Positions 43,177-52,799 of a stretch of 64,000 nucleotides of DNA are shown here, piece after piece. Origin of the DNA: an uncultured Dorea sp. (GTDB lineage Bacteria; Bacillota; Clostridia; Lachnospirales; Lachnospiraceae); the NCBI GenBank assembly GCA_910587575.1, contig CAJULU010000011.1:7856-71855 (forward strand), read 5' to 3'. Each line of letters starts with the position of its first letter. Within the stretch, counting starts at the first letter, position 1. The notes beneath the pieces were generated by a model. It had not been told where the DNA came from. It worked only from the letters and a program-made list of their open reading frames with translations, and ran no database searches. The translations under genes were made by a program, and so were the position numbers.

Positions 43177-44226
43177 TTATAACACTATGTCCCCGCCGGC
43201 CTCTTCAAGCATCTTGTTCGGCTCAATCAGACGGTCCTCAATCTTGACCGCCACATTTTTATTATGTACGCCGAGCTGACCGTTAAACCAGGGCTGACCC
43301 TCAATATACAGGGAAATCAGCGAATCCTGCGGCTTATTCAGGTCAATCACGTCTCCTACATGGAGATTATAAACATCATCCAGATTCAGCCTCGCTATGC
43401 CAAGCTGCGCCATGATATCCATCTTGGATTCTCTGATATTCTCCAAAATATCTTCCCTGCTGTTACGGCGAAGCGCCGCATCACTTTTCTTCGCCAGGTG
43501 TTTTGTCTTGTCAATGATCTCAAATACGTTACTCAGCAGCGTGCCCGGCATACAGATATTCATACTGCCGTCCACACCGCCCAGTGTGATATGCAGCATA
43601 ATGATGACAACGGTCTCATCCACACTGATTCCCTGAAACATACTGGGATTCTCTTCCACCCGTTCAAACTCAACATCCAGATTAATATACCCCGCCCACA
43701 CATCTTTGGTGATCATGACCAGGTATCTGATAATCTTCGCATACAAAGCCAGCTCGATATCCGTATAAGTATATGACATATCAACCGTCATATCTGTTCC
43801 CGTTCCCCCAAGCATACGGTCAATCATGGATACCATCAGCATCGGGCTGATATGCATCAGCATCGGCGGATTACTGGAATGGTCAGGCAGTTCTATATTA
43901 GCAATCGTGAGTACGTCTGATTCATTCAGCGCATTCCCGAATTCGTAATACCGCTGCTCTTCAACACCCATAACCTCAACTTCGCTTGCAGCCCGGAAAA
44001 GACCATTGATCTGTGAAGCGGCGATCCTGGAATAATTATCGTAGATACTGCTGAGCATCTTCAGCTTATCCTTCGTATATTTCTTCGGGCTGAAGAAGTC
44101 ATACTTCTTGTATTCCTTCTCCTTCACAACTTCTTTCTTTTCCTCTGCCGGCTCATCCATGCCGCCGGAATTCTGCATGGAATTCAGCAACGCATCTATC
44201 TGACTTTGCGATAATACATCTGCCAT
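43177..44226 (-). CDS. fliM: Flagellar motor switch protein FliM
   Basis: 349 residues. N-terminal CheY-binding peptide LSQSQIDALLNSM, a linker, CheC-like middle domain (SSIYDNYSRIAASQINGLFR ... MLMVSMIDRMLGGTG), and C-terminal SpoA domain (MAQLGIARLNLDDVYNLHVG DVIDL). C-ring subunit joining CheY to FliG. It begins 23 nt after motB with no fliL between. ATG follows GGGAGTTTAGG. Confidence 0.96.
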   Translation of the reverse strand: MADVLSQSQIDALLNSMQNSGGMDEPAEEKKEVVKEKEYKKYDFFSPKKYTKDKLKMLSSIYDNYSRIAASQINGLFRAASEVEVMGVEEQRYYEFGNALNESDVLTIANIELPDHSSNPPMLMHISPMLMVSMIDRMLGGTGTDMTVDMSYTYTDIELALYAKIIRYLVMITKDVWAGYINLDVEFERVEENPSMFQGISVDETVVIIMLHITLGGVDGSMNICMPGTLLSNVFEIIDKTKHLAKKSDAALRRNSREDILENIRESKMDIMAQLGIARLNLDDVYNLHVGDVIDLNKPQDSLISLYIEGQPWFNGQLGVHNKNVAVKIEDRLIEPNKMLEEAGGDIVL

Positions 44227-44249
44227 CCTAAACTCCCACTTTCCTTACT

Positions 44250-45005
44250 TTACTCGCTTGTTCTGTTCATCATCTGATAATATTCTTCCAGAGAATGCTC
44301 TACCGCGTCAGACTTCGTAATCAGAAGTTCAACTCTCCGGTTCTTCGCCCGGTTCTCAGGCGTGTCAAAAGGCGCAACCGGCCGGAACTGCCCGTATCCC
44401 ATCGGAACGATTTTGTCCGGAGTCACTTCCGTACGCTGCTGGATGAACGCTGCAACCCTGGCCGCCCGCTCACAGGAAAGAACCCTGTCGTTCTCCGGAT
44501 TGTTCGGAATTACCGGATCCGCCTGTGCAGTGTGTCCCAGAACCTGAATCTCTTTGACCGAATCCTTGACTCCCGAAAGGATCGATGCAAACTGCGCCAG
44601 CACATCCATTCCATCCTGCTTGATCACAGAACTGTCCCCGTCAAAGAATACATTATCCTGAAAAGTAATGAACGTATAACCGTCTCCTTTAAACAATTCG
44701 ACTTCACTGTCCATATTGGCCTCGTCTACCGCAGCCTTCAGACTCTCATACAATTCATCGAATGCATCCGCCTCCACGGCTCCGATCATTTCGTCCATCC
44801 CATCCGGATTCGTCTCATCCGCAATCTGGGATACATCCACGGCGTCCGGATTAAAACTCTTAACAATCATAATCCATTTCGACTGATCCAGAGTAGAGAT
44901 CGAATATAATAACACGAAAAAACATAACAGCAGAGTAACCATGTCTCCATAGGTATCCATCCAGTTAGCGCCGCCACCGCCGCCACCTTTCTTCCTCTTC
45001 TTCAT
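44250..45005 (-). CDS. motB: Flagellar stator protein MotB
   Basis: 251 residues. Six consecutive glycines after a basic start (KKRKKGGGGGG), single membrane helix with proton-binding Asp21 in WMDTYGDMVTLLLCFFVLLY, and a C-terminal OmpA-like domain binding peptidoglycan (VLGHTAQADPVIPNNPEND RVLSCERAARV). Anchors the stator. ATG follows CGGGGGTAAGCT; 16 nt after motA. Confidence 0.96.
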   Translation of the reverse strand: MKKRKKGGGGGGANWMDTYGDMVTLLLCFFVLLYSISTLDQSKWIMIVKSFNPDAVDVSQIADETNPDGMDEMIGAVEADAFDELYESLKAAVDEANMDSEVELFKGDGYTFITFQDNVFFDGDSSVIKQDGMDVLAQFASILSGVKDSVKEIQVLGHTAQADPVIPNNPENDRVLSCERAARVAAFIQQRTEVTPDKIVPMGYGQFRPVAPFDTPENRAKNRRVELLITKSDAVEHSLEEYYQMMNRTSE

Positions 45006-45021
45006 AGCTTACCCCCGTTAG

Positions 45022-45837
45022 TTATTCTGATGCTTTTTCCTTTTTCTTTGATATCGCATCCGGATCCAGGAGTTTCTGGCGCTCCTTCTGGGATACGAAC
45101 GTTACCAGCTTCTCACGCAGGAACTTTGGATTATCTCCTGCCTGAATTGCCAGGATTCCTTCAATCATAATCTGTTTATACAGTAATTCTTCTTCATTCC
45201 TCACCCTCAGTTTTCTTGCAATAGGCGCGAATATTAAGTGGGAAAGTATACAGCCATAGAACGTCGTGATCAGTGCAGTACCCATATCCGTACCGATGCT
45301 TCCTGCACCGCCTTCGTCCAGATTCATACCTTTCAGCATGTTAACCAGTCCGACCAGCGTACCGATCATACCGAAAGCCGGAGCTTTCGCATCAAGAGTA
45401 TCGTAAATCCCGATAAGATCCTCATGCCTTGCTGCCATGGCATCCACGTCACTCTCCAGAAGGGTGCGTACTTCCTCCGGTTCTGTCGCATCCACGATCA
45501 GCATAATGCCCTGCTTAAAGAACATATCGTCAATCTCGTTCGCTTTCTCTTCCAATGCCAGCAGACCGTTCTGCCTGGCAAGCTGGGCCATCTCCACCAG
45601 TGTGTCAACCAGCTCTCCTATATTATACTTCTTTCCCTGGAACAGCATCTTTGTATGCTTGGGAAGCGTCAGCAACATACTGAATGGGTAACTCGCAATT
45701 CCTGCCGCAATCGTTCCCCCTAATACAATTGCAATACTGGGAACATCTACGAAATTCCCAAGCTTCGATGGACCGATACCTACAACGATAATCAGTACCA
45801 TACCGATAACCACACCTAAAACACTAGTTATATCCAC
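45022..45837 (-). CDS. motA: Flagellar stator protein MotA
   Basis: 271 residues, four membrane helices (first VLGVVIGMVLIIVVGIG) and cytoplasmic loop with charged residues; PAFGMIGTLVGLVNMLKGM precedes the third helix. Forms the ion channel with MotB and pushes on FliG. Start is GTG at 45837 (MDITSVLG) with GGTGA nearby, a weak site. C-terminal tail is Lys/Glu-rich. Confidence 0.95.
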   Translation of the reverse strand: MDITSVLGVVIGMVLIIVVGIGPSKLGNFVDVPSIAIVLGGTIAAGIASYPFSMLLTLPKHTKMLFQGKKYNIGELVDTLVEMAQLARQNGLLALEEKANEIDDMFFKQGIMLIVDATEPEEVRTLLESDVDAMAARHEDLIGIYDTLDAKAPAFGMIGTLVGLVNMLKGMNLDEGGAGSIGTDMGTALITTFYGCILSHLIFAPIARKLRVRNEEELLYKQIMIEGILAIQAGDNPKFLREKLVTFVSQKERQKLLDPDAISKKKEKASE

Positions 45838-45861
45838 TTATCTTCACCGCCCTATTCCTAA

Positions 45862-46068
45862 TTACTTATACGATCTATCTCCACGGTAACAATGTATCTT
45901 TCCATTGTACTCTATTGTTTTCTCGATTATCTCTTCCGCACCCTCTTTTACTATGTAAAACTTGCCGTTGGTCATAAGAATCTTAGATTCCGGGATCAGT
46001 TCCACAGACTCTATATGCGCACAATTCAATACAATCTTTGTGTTGTTCAATTTCGTCAGCATTATCAT
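45862..46068 (-). CDS. flbD: Flagellar protein FlbD family
   Basis: 68 residues, MIMLTKLNNTKIVLNCAHIE then TTNGKF-like KILMTNGKFYIVKEG, the SwrD/FlbD family that raises stator power in Bacillus. ATG at 46068 has GAGGA eight bases upstream; starts farther 5' (46116) would add 16 residues not typical of the family. Lies between flgE and motA as in Bacillus and Clostridium. Confidence 0.9.
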   Translation of the reverse strand: MIMLTKLNNTKIVLNCAHIESVELIPESKILMTNGKFYIVKEGAEEIIEKTIEYNGKIHCYRGDRSYK

Positions 46069-46133
46069 ATCATAGTTCCTCGTAAATTTCAAATACATCA
46101 CAAGATATGACGGCAATTCCGTAACAATTTGGT

Positions 46134-46164
46134 CTGCAACTGCGCACTTGCTGCGCAGTTGCAG
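46134..46164. other. Perfect 13-bp hairpin in the flgE-flbD gap
   Basis: CTGCAACTGCGCA, loop CTTGC, TGCGCAGTTGCAG. It lies in the 172-nt non-coding stretch after flgE, has no T tract on either strand, and so is unlikely to be a full terminator. It may protect or process the operon mRNA, or lower expression of the genes downstream of flgE. Confidence 0.6.
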
Positions 46165-46240
46165 CCAATGAATTGCAACTCTATATCCCGAAATATATCT
46201 ACCTATTACAATTGTTACTATTTCTACTTTTCAACAGTTA

Positions 46241-47779
46241 CTAACGCTTCATATTAACAAGTTCTTGCAGCATTTCATCCGTTACGGTGATAATCTTTGA
46301 ATTTGCCTGGAAGCCTCTCTGGGTGGTAATCATATTAGAGAACTCATTAGCCAGGTCTACATTCGCCATCTCAAGATTTCCTCCAAGAATTCTTCCTACA
46401 GGTCCGCCGTTCGGCTTGATTGCTTCCACTCTTCCGCAGTTAGGTCCTACGGAATAGTAATAACCATTCTGTTTCTCAAGACCGTTAGGGTTCTCTACGG
46501 CAACCAGGGCAAGCTGACCGATCGGAATCGTACGTTTATCCTTGTCAGTTCCCATGATGGTTCCGTCTTCATTTATTCTCCAGCTCTGGATCTCATAACG
46601 CTGTCCGGTGTCCGGATCCAGAGGAATACGGATGGTTGATAATGTATCCGCATACTCCGCGGCTACTGAAGGGACGAGATCATTCCCCTGATTATATGCT
46701 GACTCTTCCGTATTAATCGTTCCTCCGCCTTGATCTGCCGGTATTTTTACTTTACCGGTTCCTGTCAGGGCTTCTCTAAGCGGTACGATCACATCTTCAA
46801 ATGTATCGCCCGCCTCCTTGGCCTCAATCGTAATCGTTGCACTGTTAAGGTATCTTCCGATTCGGTTTAAGCTGATATTTACCTTACTGAAATCAATAAA
46901 TTTATCTTCCAGCATAATCTCGCCTGTGGCCGGATCGGTCTGAATTTCACCATTAGCATCCTTCACAGGTCCCTTTCCCATCAGACCTGGGTTCAATTTA
47001 AACAACTCGCCTGTCCGGTCAGCCGGATCGGTCACTTCCGTATATGCTCCGTTTTCGTACTTATATAAAGTAACCGTTGTATCAGCTATATCATCATCTG
47101 TTGCCGTAACATACTGATCCATCTTTCCCACTGCCGTAATCCAGTCGTTTACCGCATCTTCAAAATCATTCACTGATTTAACGCTGGTCTCCACAGTGAT
47201 ACCTGCTATGGTGATTTTTGATCTTTCACCCGGCACTGTTGAAATCTGCAGATCTACCGGAAGATCTTTAATTGTGGATGAACTGGGTGTTTCCGGAACC
47301 TCCGGTGTTCCCGTTCCTTCAATAGGCGCATATCCATACACATAACTTCCCTGGTTATCTACCAGATATCCATTATTATCTACACGGAAGATTCCGACTC
47401 TTGAAAGACTGAGTCCGGAAGACTCAATATTGTCAAAAGCACCGTTTACCATGTTACCTACCAGGAAGAATCCCGTTCCGTCGATCATACAGTCCATGTT
47501 ATTGGAAGACGGAGCCGGCGCTCCTGTGTTAAACTCTGTGGAGATTGATGACAGCTGGGATCCATAACCTACCTGTGAAGCGTTATGTCCGCCGGCCGCT
47601 CCTGCCAGCTGGCTTCCTCCCGTACTGTTGATGGAGTTCGTATACATTGCGTCCTGGAAGTTGTAGCTGTAAGACTTGAAACTCCATGTATTCACGTTCG
47701 CTATGTTATTACCGATAACATCCAGTTTTGACTGATGTGACTTGAGTCCTGCGACTCCTGCAATCATTGATCTGACCAT
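46241..47779 (-). CDS. flgE: Flagellar hook protein FlgE
   Basis: 512 residues. N-terminus MVRSMIAGVAGLKSHQ and KLDVIGNNIANVNTWSFKSY; central variable domains; C-terminus GGNLEMANVDLANEFSNMIT followed by TQRGFQANSKIITVTDEMLQ. Builds the hook with FlgD as cap and FliK as ruler. In the upstream gap a short hairpin (47828-47852, TGTATCTG/CAGATACA) and a TATAAT near 47800 could give an internal promoter. ATG spacing to AAAGGA is long (about 11 nt). Confidence 0.96.
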   Translation of the reverse strand: MVRSMIAGVAGLKSHQSKLDVIGNNIANVNTWSFKSYSYNFQDAMYTNSINSTGGSQLAGAAGGHNASQVGYGSQLSSISTEFNTGAPAPSSNNMDCMIDGTGFFLVGNMVNGAFDNIESSGLSLSRVGIFRVDNNGYLVDNQGSYVYGYAPIEGTGTPEVPETPSSSTIKDLPVDLQISTVPGERSKITIAGITVETSVKSVNDFEDAVNDWITAVGKMDQYVTATDDDIADTTVTLYKYENGAYTEVTDPADRTGELFKLNPGLMGKGPVKDANGEIQTDPATGEIMLEDKFIDFSKVNISLNRIGRYLNSATITIEAKEAGDTFEDVIVPLREALTGTGKVKIPADQGGGTINTEESAYNQGNDLVPSVAAEYADTLSTIRIPLDPDTGQRYEIQSWRINEDGTIMGTDKDKRTIPIGQLALVAVENPNGLEKQNGYYYSVGPNCGRVEAIKPNGGPVGRILGGNLEMANVDLANEFSNMITTQRGFQANSKIITVTDEMLQELVNMKR

Positions 47780-47876
47780 TTGCCATTCATCCTTTCTTTC
47801 ATTATACTATACTCTGCGCTGTCCCGATGTATCTGCAAGTCATACAGATACAAAAGCCTCCGTCAAATGGTCCGGC

Positions 47877-48284
47877 CTACATTAGAACTGCGCTGTCAAT
47901 ATTTGTAAAAATATTTTCCCTCATCTCTGTTCCCGACATTGTTGTCACCACGACATTATGCGGAACGTTCACGATAAATGCACCGCTCTCGCCGATGATG
48001 ACCACGTCTCTTGCACCTTTTTCCCGGGCCTTTGAAACTGCCTGGTTCAAGTCCTTAAGGAGACCGTCTGTCATCTCGATTCCCCGCTCCCGGACTCTCT
48101 GTACCGCATGTTTGGAGAATTGAACGGACTGGGCTTTATCGGCTTCTTTCTGCAAAACATCTGCGAACTGCACCTTTGTGCCTTTGTTCGCACCTGTGCC
48201 GGCGATTCCCTGTGCCGCAATCTGCGATGATGCATGCTGCAGCTTCAGCGCTCCGGCATTCGTAATCTGGTTCATCTTACCCAT
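47877..48284 (-). CDS. Flagellar operon protein of the TIGR02530 type
   Basis: 135 residues. Diagnostic block FSKHAVQRVRERGIEMTD then ARDVVIIGESGAFIVNVPHN, as in the small conserved protein found between flgD and flgE in Bacillus and Clostridia. Function is unknown; sometimes proposed to help hook assembly. ATG follows AAGGCGGTGCAGAT. Confidence 0.9.
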   Translation of the reverse strand: MGKMNQITNAGALKLQHASSQIAAQGIAGTGANKGTKVQFADVLQKEADKAQSVQFSKHAVQRVRERGIEMTDGLLKDLNQAVSKAREKGARDVVIIGESGAFIVNVPHNVVVTTMSGTEMRENIFTNIDSAVLM

Positions 48285-48328
48285 ATCTGCACCGCCTTTA
48301 CCTCTGTTCCCCGTATCATCCCCTCAGA

Positions 48329-48910
48329 CTACTCTTTATCCTTGTCACCCGTGGTATTGTCAGTATCCGTCTTGTCTGTATCTGTCTTATCGGTTCCTTC
48401 GGTCTTGTCTTCGTTCTTCGTATCCTCATCCTTGATCTTTACCGGGACGTCGCCGATACCCATTACCTGTGACAACTCGTACTTCGTTCCATCAATGTAT
48501 ACTGCCGTTGCTCCGGTCAGGTCTACACCTGTTACCGTCCCCTTCTTCGTTCCCGTGATATCTCCGTCATCATTAGTAATCGCAACCGTTACCTCTTTCC
48601 CCAGTAACCCGGTAGAATAGGTTGTCAGCGTTACCTGAGACAGATTATTTGATACCGTTGCAAACTTGGATACCGCATCGGTTACCTGTGTCATGGCATT
48701 CATGGTGGCCATCTGTGTCATCTGGTTCATCATGTCGCTGTTGCTCATAGGATTCATTGGATCCTGATACTGAAGCTGTGCTGCCATCAGTTTCCAGAAA
48801 TCGTCCATGGTCATATCCTTGTTAGCCACTGCCGATGTCTGGGAAGACTTTGTCGCATCATACTGATATTGGGCGGCATCACTCTTTAATACATCTTCAA
48901 TTCCTGCCAT
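48329..48910 (-). CDS. flgD: Hook capping/scaffold protein FlgD
   Basis: 193 residues. MTMDDFWKLMAAQLQYQDPM NPMSNSDMMNQMTQ is the FlgD N-terminal signature. The C-terminus is short and beta-like, ending in a Lys/Asp/Thr-rich tail (TDKTDTDKTDTDNTTGDKDK). Lacks the full Ig-like domains of enteric FlgD. Caps the growing hook. ATG follows AAAGGAGAGGAAGAA. Confidence 0.94.
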   Translation of the reverse strand: MAGIEDVLKSDAAQYQYDATKSSQTSAVANKDMTMDDFWKLMAAQLQYQDPMNPMSNSDMMNQMTQMATMNAMTQVTDAVSKFATVSNNLSQVTLTTYSTGLLGKEVTVAITNDDGDITGTKKGTVTGVDLTGATAVYIDGTKYELSQVMGIGDVPVKIKDEDTKNEDKTEGTDKTDTDKTDTDNTTGDKDKE

Positions 48911-48950
48911 TTCTTCCTCTCCTTTCTGTCATTCCGGCCTTGAAAATCTC

Positions 48951-50198
48951 TTAGCCCGCCAGTCCCAGACGCAGCTTCTGCAGAAACTGTTCTGCATCCT
49001 CGCCGTCCTGACCCTGCTTCTTCTCTTCTTTCTGCTGCTTTGCGTTCTGATTCGCCTGCTCGTTCTCATCCCGGGTCTGATTCAGATAGTCTGTCTCCTG
49101 CTTCTCCACGATGATCGTAGTCTCTCCGCCCAGATTCCGGTCAATAATATTGCCAATGTCCCGTACATTCTGGCTGAGCGCATCCATGGCACGCTTCTCA
49201 GAACAGATGATCGAAATTGTCGCCTGGTTTCCTTCATACAGAACCTTTACGGCAATCTTTCCAAGGTTCGCCGGCTCGATATGAATCTCAAACTCCTTCA
49301 CACCCTCCACAAGCTTTGCAAGCAGAGTGTCCGTCACCTTCTGGGGCAGCTCTTCCGGCTGTTCCACATATACTCTCGCCGCCGTCTCCGGTCTTTCCAC
49401 CTCGGGTGTGGCCGCATTCGCTGTCTCAGGCTTTACTGCCGCCGCTGCCGCTGCCGTCTGTTCTTCCGTAGAATTTTCTGACGTGTATACCGTCTTTTTC
49501 TCCGGCTGTACAGACTTTACCTCCGGCCCTTTGCGGTCTGATGAAAAATCCGGTGTCTGCTGCTGCGTCTCTTCCCCATCCTGTACAGGGGTAACCGGTA
49601 TTGCTTCCATTTTGCTTACATCCGCTTTCTCCGGCGCCGGCGCTTCGGGCTGCTTCGTAAACTGATCCGGCTGCAGATTCTGAACTCTTCCAGTCTCCGG
49701 AATCTGCTGCGTCTGCGTTTCCGCCGGTATCTGTACTGCCGCCTGCTCCTCTTTGCCAGCCATAAGCACAGACTCCTCTGATCCGTCCTCTGTCAGTCCG
49801 ACAGAAATCTCCGGTACTACGGTTTCTGCCTTCTCTTGCGGCTCCTGTTCCACTGCTGCGAATCCATAAGAGAGCCTTTCCCGTAACTGTGCCGCAATCA
49901 TTGCTTCTGCCTGGCTGGTATCTGTCTTCGTGTCTTCTGCCTTATCTGTCTTATCTGCCTTAACCTCGTCCTTTGATACCTCTTCCGGCTTTTTGTCTTC
50001 TGCAGCCTCAGTCTTATCTGTTCCGGCCTCCTGGTCTTTATCCTGTGTGTTCTGACTTTCCTGCGCATTCTCGTTCTTACTCTGAAGCAGCTTACGGAAA
50101 TCATAGTCACCCGACACGTCTGCCGTCTGGCCCGCCGGTTTCGGCTTTCCCATCGTCTGGAGCCCGATATCCATTGTCTTCATACTCAGTTTCTCCAT
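48951..50198 (-). CDS. fliK: Flagellar hook-length control protein FliK
   Basis: 415 residues. About 300 residues of Gln/Glu/Lys/Ala-rich, low-order sequence (the ruler part), then the conserved C-terminal domain FEIHIEPANLGKIAVKVLYE ... ATISIICSEKRAMDALSQNV, which contacts FlhB to switch export specificity. Ends in another charged tail. ATG follows AAAGGAGGAAGAGACCC. Confidence 0.93.
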   Translation of the reverse strand: MEKLSMKTMDIGLQTMGKPKPAGQTADVSGDYDFRKLLQSKNENAQESQNTQDKDQEAGTDKTEAAEDKKPEEVSKDEVKADKTDKAEDTKTDTSQAEAMIAAQLRERLSYGFAAVEQEPQEKAETVVPEISVGLTEDGSEESVLMAGKEEQAAVQIPAETQTQQIPETGRVQNLQPDQFTKQPEAPAPEKADVSKMEAIPVTPVQDGEETQQQTPDFSSDRKGPEVKSVQPEKKTVYTSENSTEEQTAAAAAAVKPETANAATPEVERPETAARVYVEQPEELPQKVTDTLLAKLVEGVKEFEIHIEPANLGKIAVKVLYEGNQATISIICSEKRAMDALSQNVRDIGNIIDRNLGGETTIIVEKQETDYLNQTRDENEQANQNAKQQKEEKKQGQDGEDAEQFLQKLRLGLAG

Positions 50199-50283
50199 GG
50201 GTCTCTTCCTCCTTTCCTATATATAATATGAAATCTATAGTAATCTGCCAGAGATGAAATAACTGTCATCTCTTTATGCAGGA

Positions 50284-50736
50284 TTACCCCACAATCCTCG
50301 CCATCGCCCTCTTGGTAGCTACAAACTCTTCAATAAACTGCTCTTCTTCCTTCTGGACTTCCTTCTCATACTCTTTAAATTTCTTTTCTTTTAACTTGTC
50401 GATGGAGGAAGTCTCCTTTTTCGCTTCTACCACTTCATTTCGCTTGGCCTCTTCCTGTTCCTGCAGTTTCGCCAGTTCCTCATACTTTCTCCTGATCCTG
50501 ATTCCCAATGCATCCAGATAATTCTCATAAGTGTGGATATCGCAGATCTTCATACCGCTCATCCTGCTATCTCTGAATTCCATCGCACAACGGCGGTGTT
50601 CCTCTTCCATTGCCTCTATGGCCTTTTCACATTCTCTGACCTTCGCAAGAATCCTGGCATGTTCCGCCTTCAGACCGTCAAGCACCTGTTCCTTATAATT
50701 CAATACCGTATCCAATGAAAAAAAGAATTTCTTCAC
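50284..50736 (-). CDS. fliJ: Flagellar export protein FliJ
   Basis: 150-residue coiled coil, starting MKKFFFSLDTVLNYKEQVLDG typical of FliJ. Sits in the FliI hexamer as its central stalk and escorts chaperones. Start overlaps the fliI stop by 4 nt, so translation is coupled. Confidence 0.92.
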   Translation of the reverse strand: MKKFFFSLDTVLNYKEQVLDGLKAEHARILAKVRECEKAIEAMEEEHRRCAMEFRDSRMSGMKICDIHTYENYLDALGIRIRRKYEELAKLQEQEEAKRNEVVEAKKETSSIDKLKEKKFKEYEKEVQKEEEQFIEEFVATKRAMARIVG

Positions 50737-52034
50737 CGCAATATCTCCTTCATAGTCGCTAAGGACTCCTCTCCCGAGAAGCTTTCATTAATCTTCTGCA
50801 TTAAGAATGCATTCACTTTGTCGATCTTAGAAATAGCCCCGTCAAGCCTGGGGTTCGTTCCCGACTTATATGCCCCGATCGAGATCAGATCTTCATTTTT
50901 GGCGTACACACTCAGAATATCACGCATCTTAGCTGCCGCCTCCCGGTGTTCCTCCGGCACAATATTCGTCATCAGACGGGAAATACTCGCATTCACGTCA
51001 ATCGCCGGAAAATGATTCTCATTGGCCAGCTTTCTGGTAAGCACGATATGTCCATCCAGAATACCCCGGACAGTATCCGCAATCGGTTCATTAGTGTCAT
51101 CGCCTTCTACCAGTACCGTATAGATTCCGGTAATGGAACCCTTCTCGAACTTCCCACTCCTCTCCAGCAGCTTCGGAAATTCCGCATAAATAGAAGGGGT
51201 ATATCCTCTTGCAACCGGCGGCTCTCCGGTCGCAAGCCCAATCTCACGCTGTGCCATGGCAAAACGGGTAAGGGAATCCATCATCAAAAGAACATCCTTG
51301 CCTTGATCCTTAAAATACTCTGCAATGGTGGTTGCCACAAGCGGGCACTTCATCCGCAGCATCGCAGGCTGATCCGATGTGGCCACTACAAGAACGCTTC
51401 GCTTCATCCCTTCCGGACCAAGATCTTTCTCTATAAATTCACGCACTTCCCGGCCTCGCTCTCCTACGAGCGCAATCACATTGATGTCAGCCTTCACATT
51501 TCTTGCAATCATTCCCAGCAGGGTACTCTTCCCTACGCCGCTTCCCGCAAAAATGCCAATACGCTGCCCTTTTCCCACCGTGTTCAGTCCGTCTATGGCT
51601 TTTACCCCGAACTCCAGAGGATCTGTGATCGGCGGCCTGGACAACGGGTTAATATATGTATTCTCTACATAGTAATAACGAGAAGAAGGAAGCGGTCCTA
51701 AATCATCCATGGGATTCCCCGTGGCATCTATGATCCTTCCTCTTAAAAACTCACCTACCGGAATCTTCAGCCGCTTCCGTGTATTTCTTACAAAACTGCC
51801 GGCTGCCACACCGTTCAGGTTCTCATATGCCATAAGCTGCATCTTGTCTCCCCGGAAACCCACGACCTCTACCGGAATCTGCCTGTGCTTCTCCTCGTTG
51901 TAGATCATGGCAATATCCCCGATGCTGGCCCGGTTCCCCGAAGACTCCATCGCCATTCCTATGACATTCTCTATCTTTCCTATGTAACTGATTGTTTCTG
52001 CTTTCTGTATCAATTCCGGCAATTTTGAAAACAT
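50733..52034 (-). CDS. fliI: Flagellar export ATPase FliI
   Basis: 433 residues. Walker A GIFAGSGVGKSTLLGMIAR (about 158-175), Walker B VLLMMDSLTRFAMAQREIGL, RGYTPSIYAEFPKLLER, all diagnostic of FliI/YscN. Hexameric ATPase of the export apparatus. ATG follows CCGGGGAGTGAATGT; starts 15 nt after fliH. Confidence 0.97.
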   Translation of the reverse strand: MFSKLPELIQKAETISYIGKIENVIGMAMESSGNRASIGDIAMIYNEEKHRQIPVEVVGFRGDKMQLMAYENLNGVAAGSFVRNTRKRLKIPVGEFLRGRIIDATGNPMDDLGPLPSSRYYYVENTYINPLSRPPITDPLEFGVKAIDGLNTVGKGQRIGIFAGSGVGKSTLLGMIARNVKADINVIALVGERGREVREFIEKDLGPEGMKRSVLVVATSDQPAMLRMKCPLVATTIAEYFKDQGKDVLLMMDSLTRFAMAQREIGLATGEPPVARGYTPSIYAEFPKLLERSGKFEKGSITGIYTVLVEGDDTNEPIADTVRGILDGHIVLTRKLANENHFPAIDVNASISRLMTNIVPEEHREAAAKMRDILSVYAKNEDLISIGAYKSGTNPRLDGAISKIDKVNAFLMQKINESFSGEESLATMKEILR

Positions 52035-52049
52035 ACATTCACTCCCCGG

Positions 52050-52799
52050 TTACACTCTGACATTGTTCAGAATGTCTTTGATGTTCTCCAGCTGCGTTCC
52101 GACGCTTGCGTCAATAATCTCATCCGGCAGTTCTATAATACAGGTGCCTTCTTCACCGTTATCCATAGTTATAATCTTGATATTCTCGGAAAGCCTGGAA
52201 AGTTTATCCAGAAATTCCGCATCCACATCCATGGAAACGCCCGTGTTACATTTGGTAATATAGATCTTGGCCCACTGCTTCTTTGTAATCTTGTCAGTCG
52301 CCGCAAGAATCATACGCTTTACAATGTCGCCGCTGGACTGCAGGCTGGTCTGTATGACCTTCTCTGCCACCGTAAGGGAAATCTTCTTCAGATCATCCAC
52401 ATACTGTTCCAGCAGCTTCTCCTTTTCCACTGTAACACTGTGAAGCACCTCAGATATGTTGCTTTTCAGTTCCTGGATCTCTGCGTCCAGAAGTCTCCGC
52501 TGTTCATCGTACGCCTCCCGGAACCCGTCCTCCTGCCCCTTCTGCTGACCTTCCCGATACCCCTGGTCACGCAGATATTCTGCCTGTGACCGGGCATCGT
52601 TTATGATCTGCCGGGCCTGTGACCGGGCCTCTTCCAGAATCTCTTCTACCGAAACCGAATCTTCTTCCTCTTCTTCTTCCTCCGGATCTTCCTCTTCATC
52701 CTTCGGTTCTTCGATAATCTTGAATCCGGCAAAGAAATCATAGGGTCTGACATCCTGTTTCTTTTCCGGTTCTTTCACAATTCTAGGCAATGATTTCAT
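52050..52799 (-). CDS. fliH: Flagellar export regulator FliH
   Basis: 249 residues. Acidic region EPKDEEEDPEEEEEEEDS, long coiled coil ARSQARQIINDARSQAEYLR, Gly-containing QGYREGQQKGQEDGFREAY (a GxxxG-like FliH feature), and a C-terminal domain that binds FliI. Starts within the last 17 nt of fliG. ATG follows GAAAGG. Confidence 0.93.
   Translation of the reverse strand: MKSLPRIVKEPEKKQDVRPYDFFAGFKIIEEPKDEEEDPEEEEEEEDSVSVEEILEEARSQARQIINDARSQAEYLRDQGYREGQQKGQEDGFREAYDEQRRLLDAEIQELKSNISEVLHSVTVEKEKLLEQYVDDLKKISLTVAEKVIQTSLQSSGDIVKRMILAATDKITKKQWAKIYITKCNTGVSMDVDAEFLDKLSRLSENIKIITMDNGEEGTCIIELPDEIIDASVGTQLENIKDILNNVRV

Noticed and set aside
47780..47876. Separate internal promoter before flgE (TATAAT near 47800)
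   Set aside because: No acceptable -35 at 16-18 bp; mentioned only as a possibility in the flgE entry.
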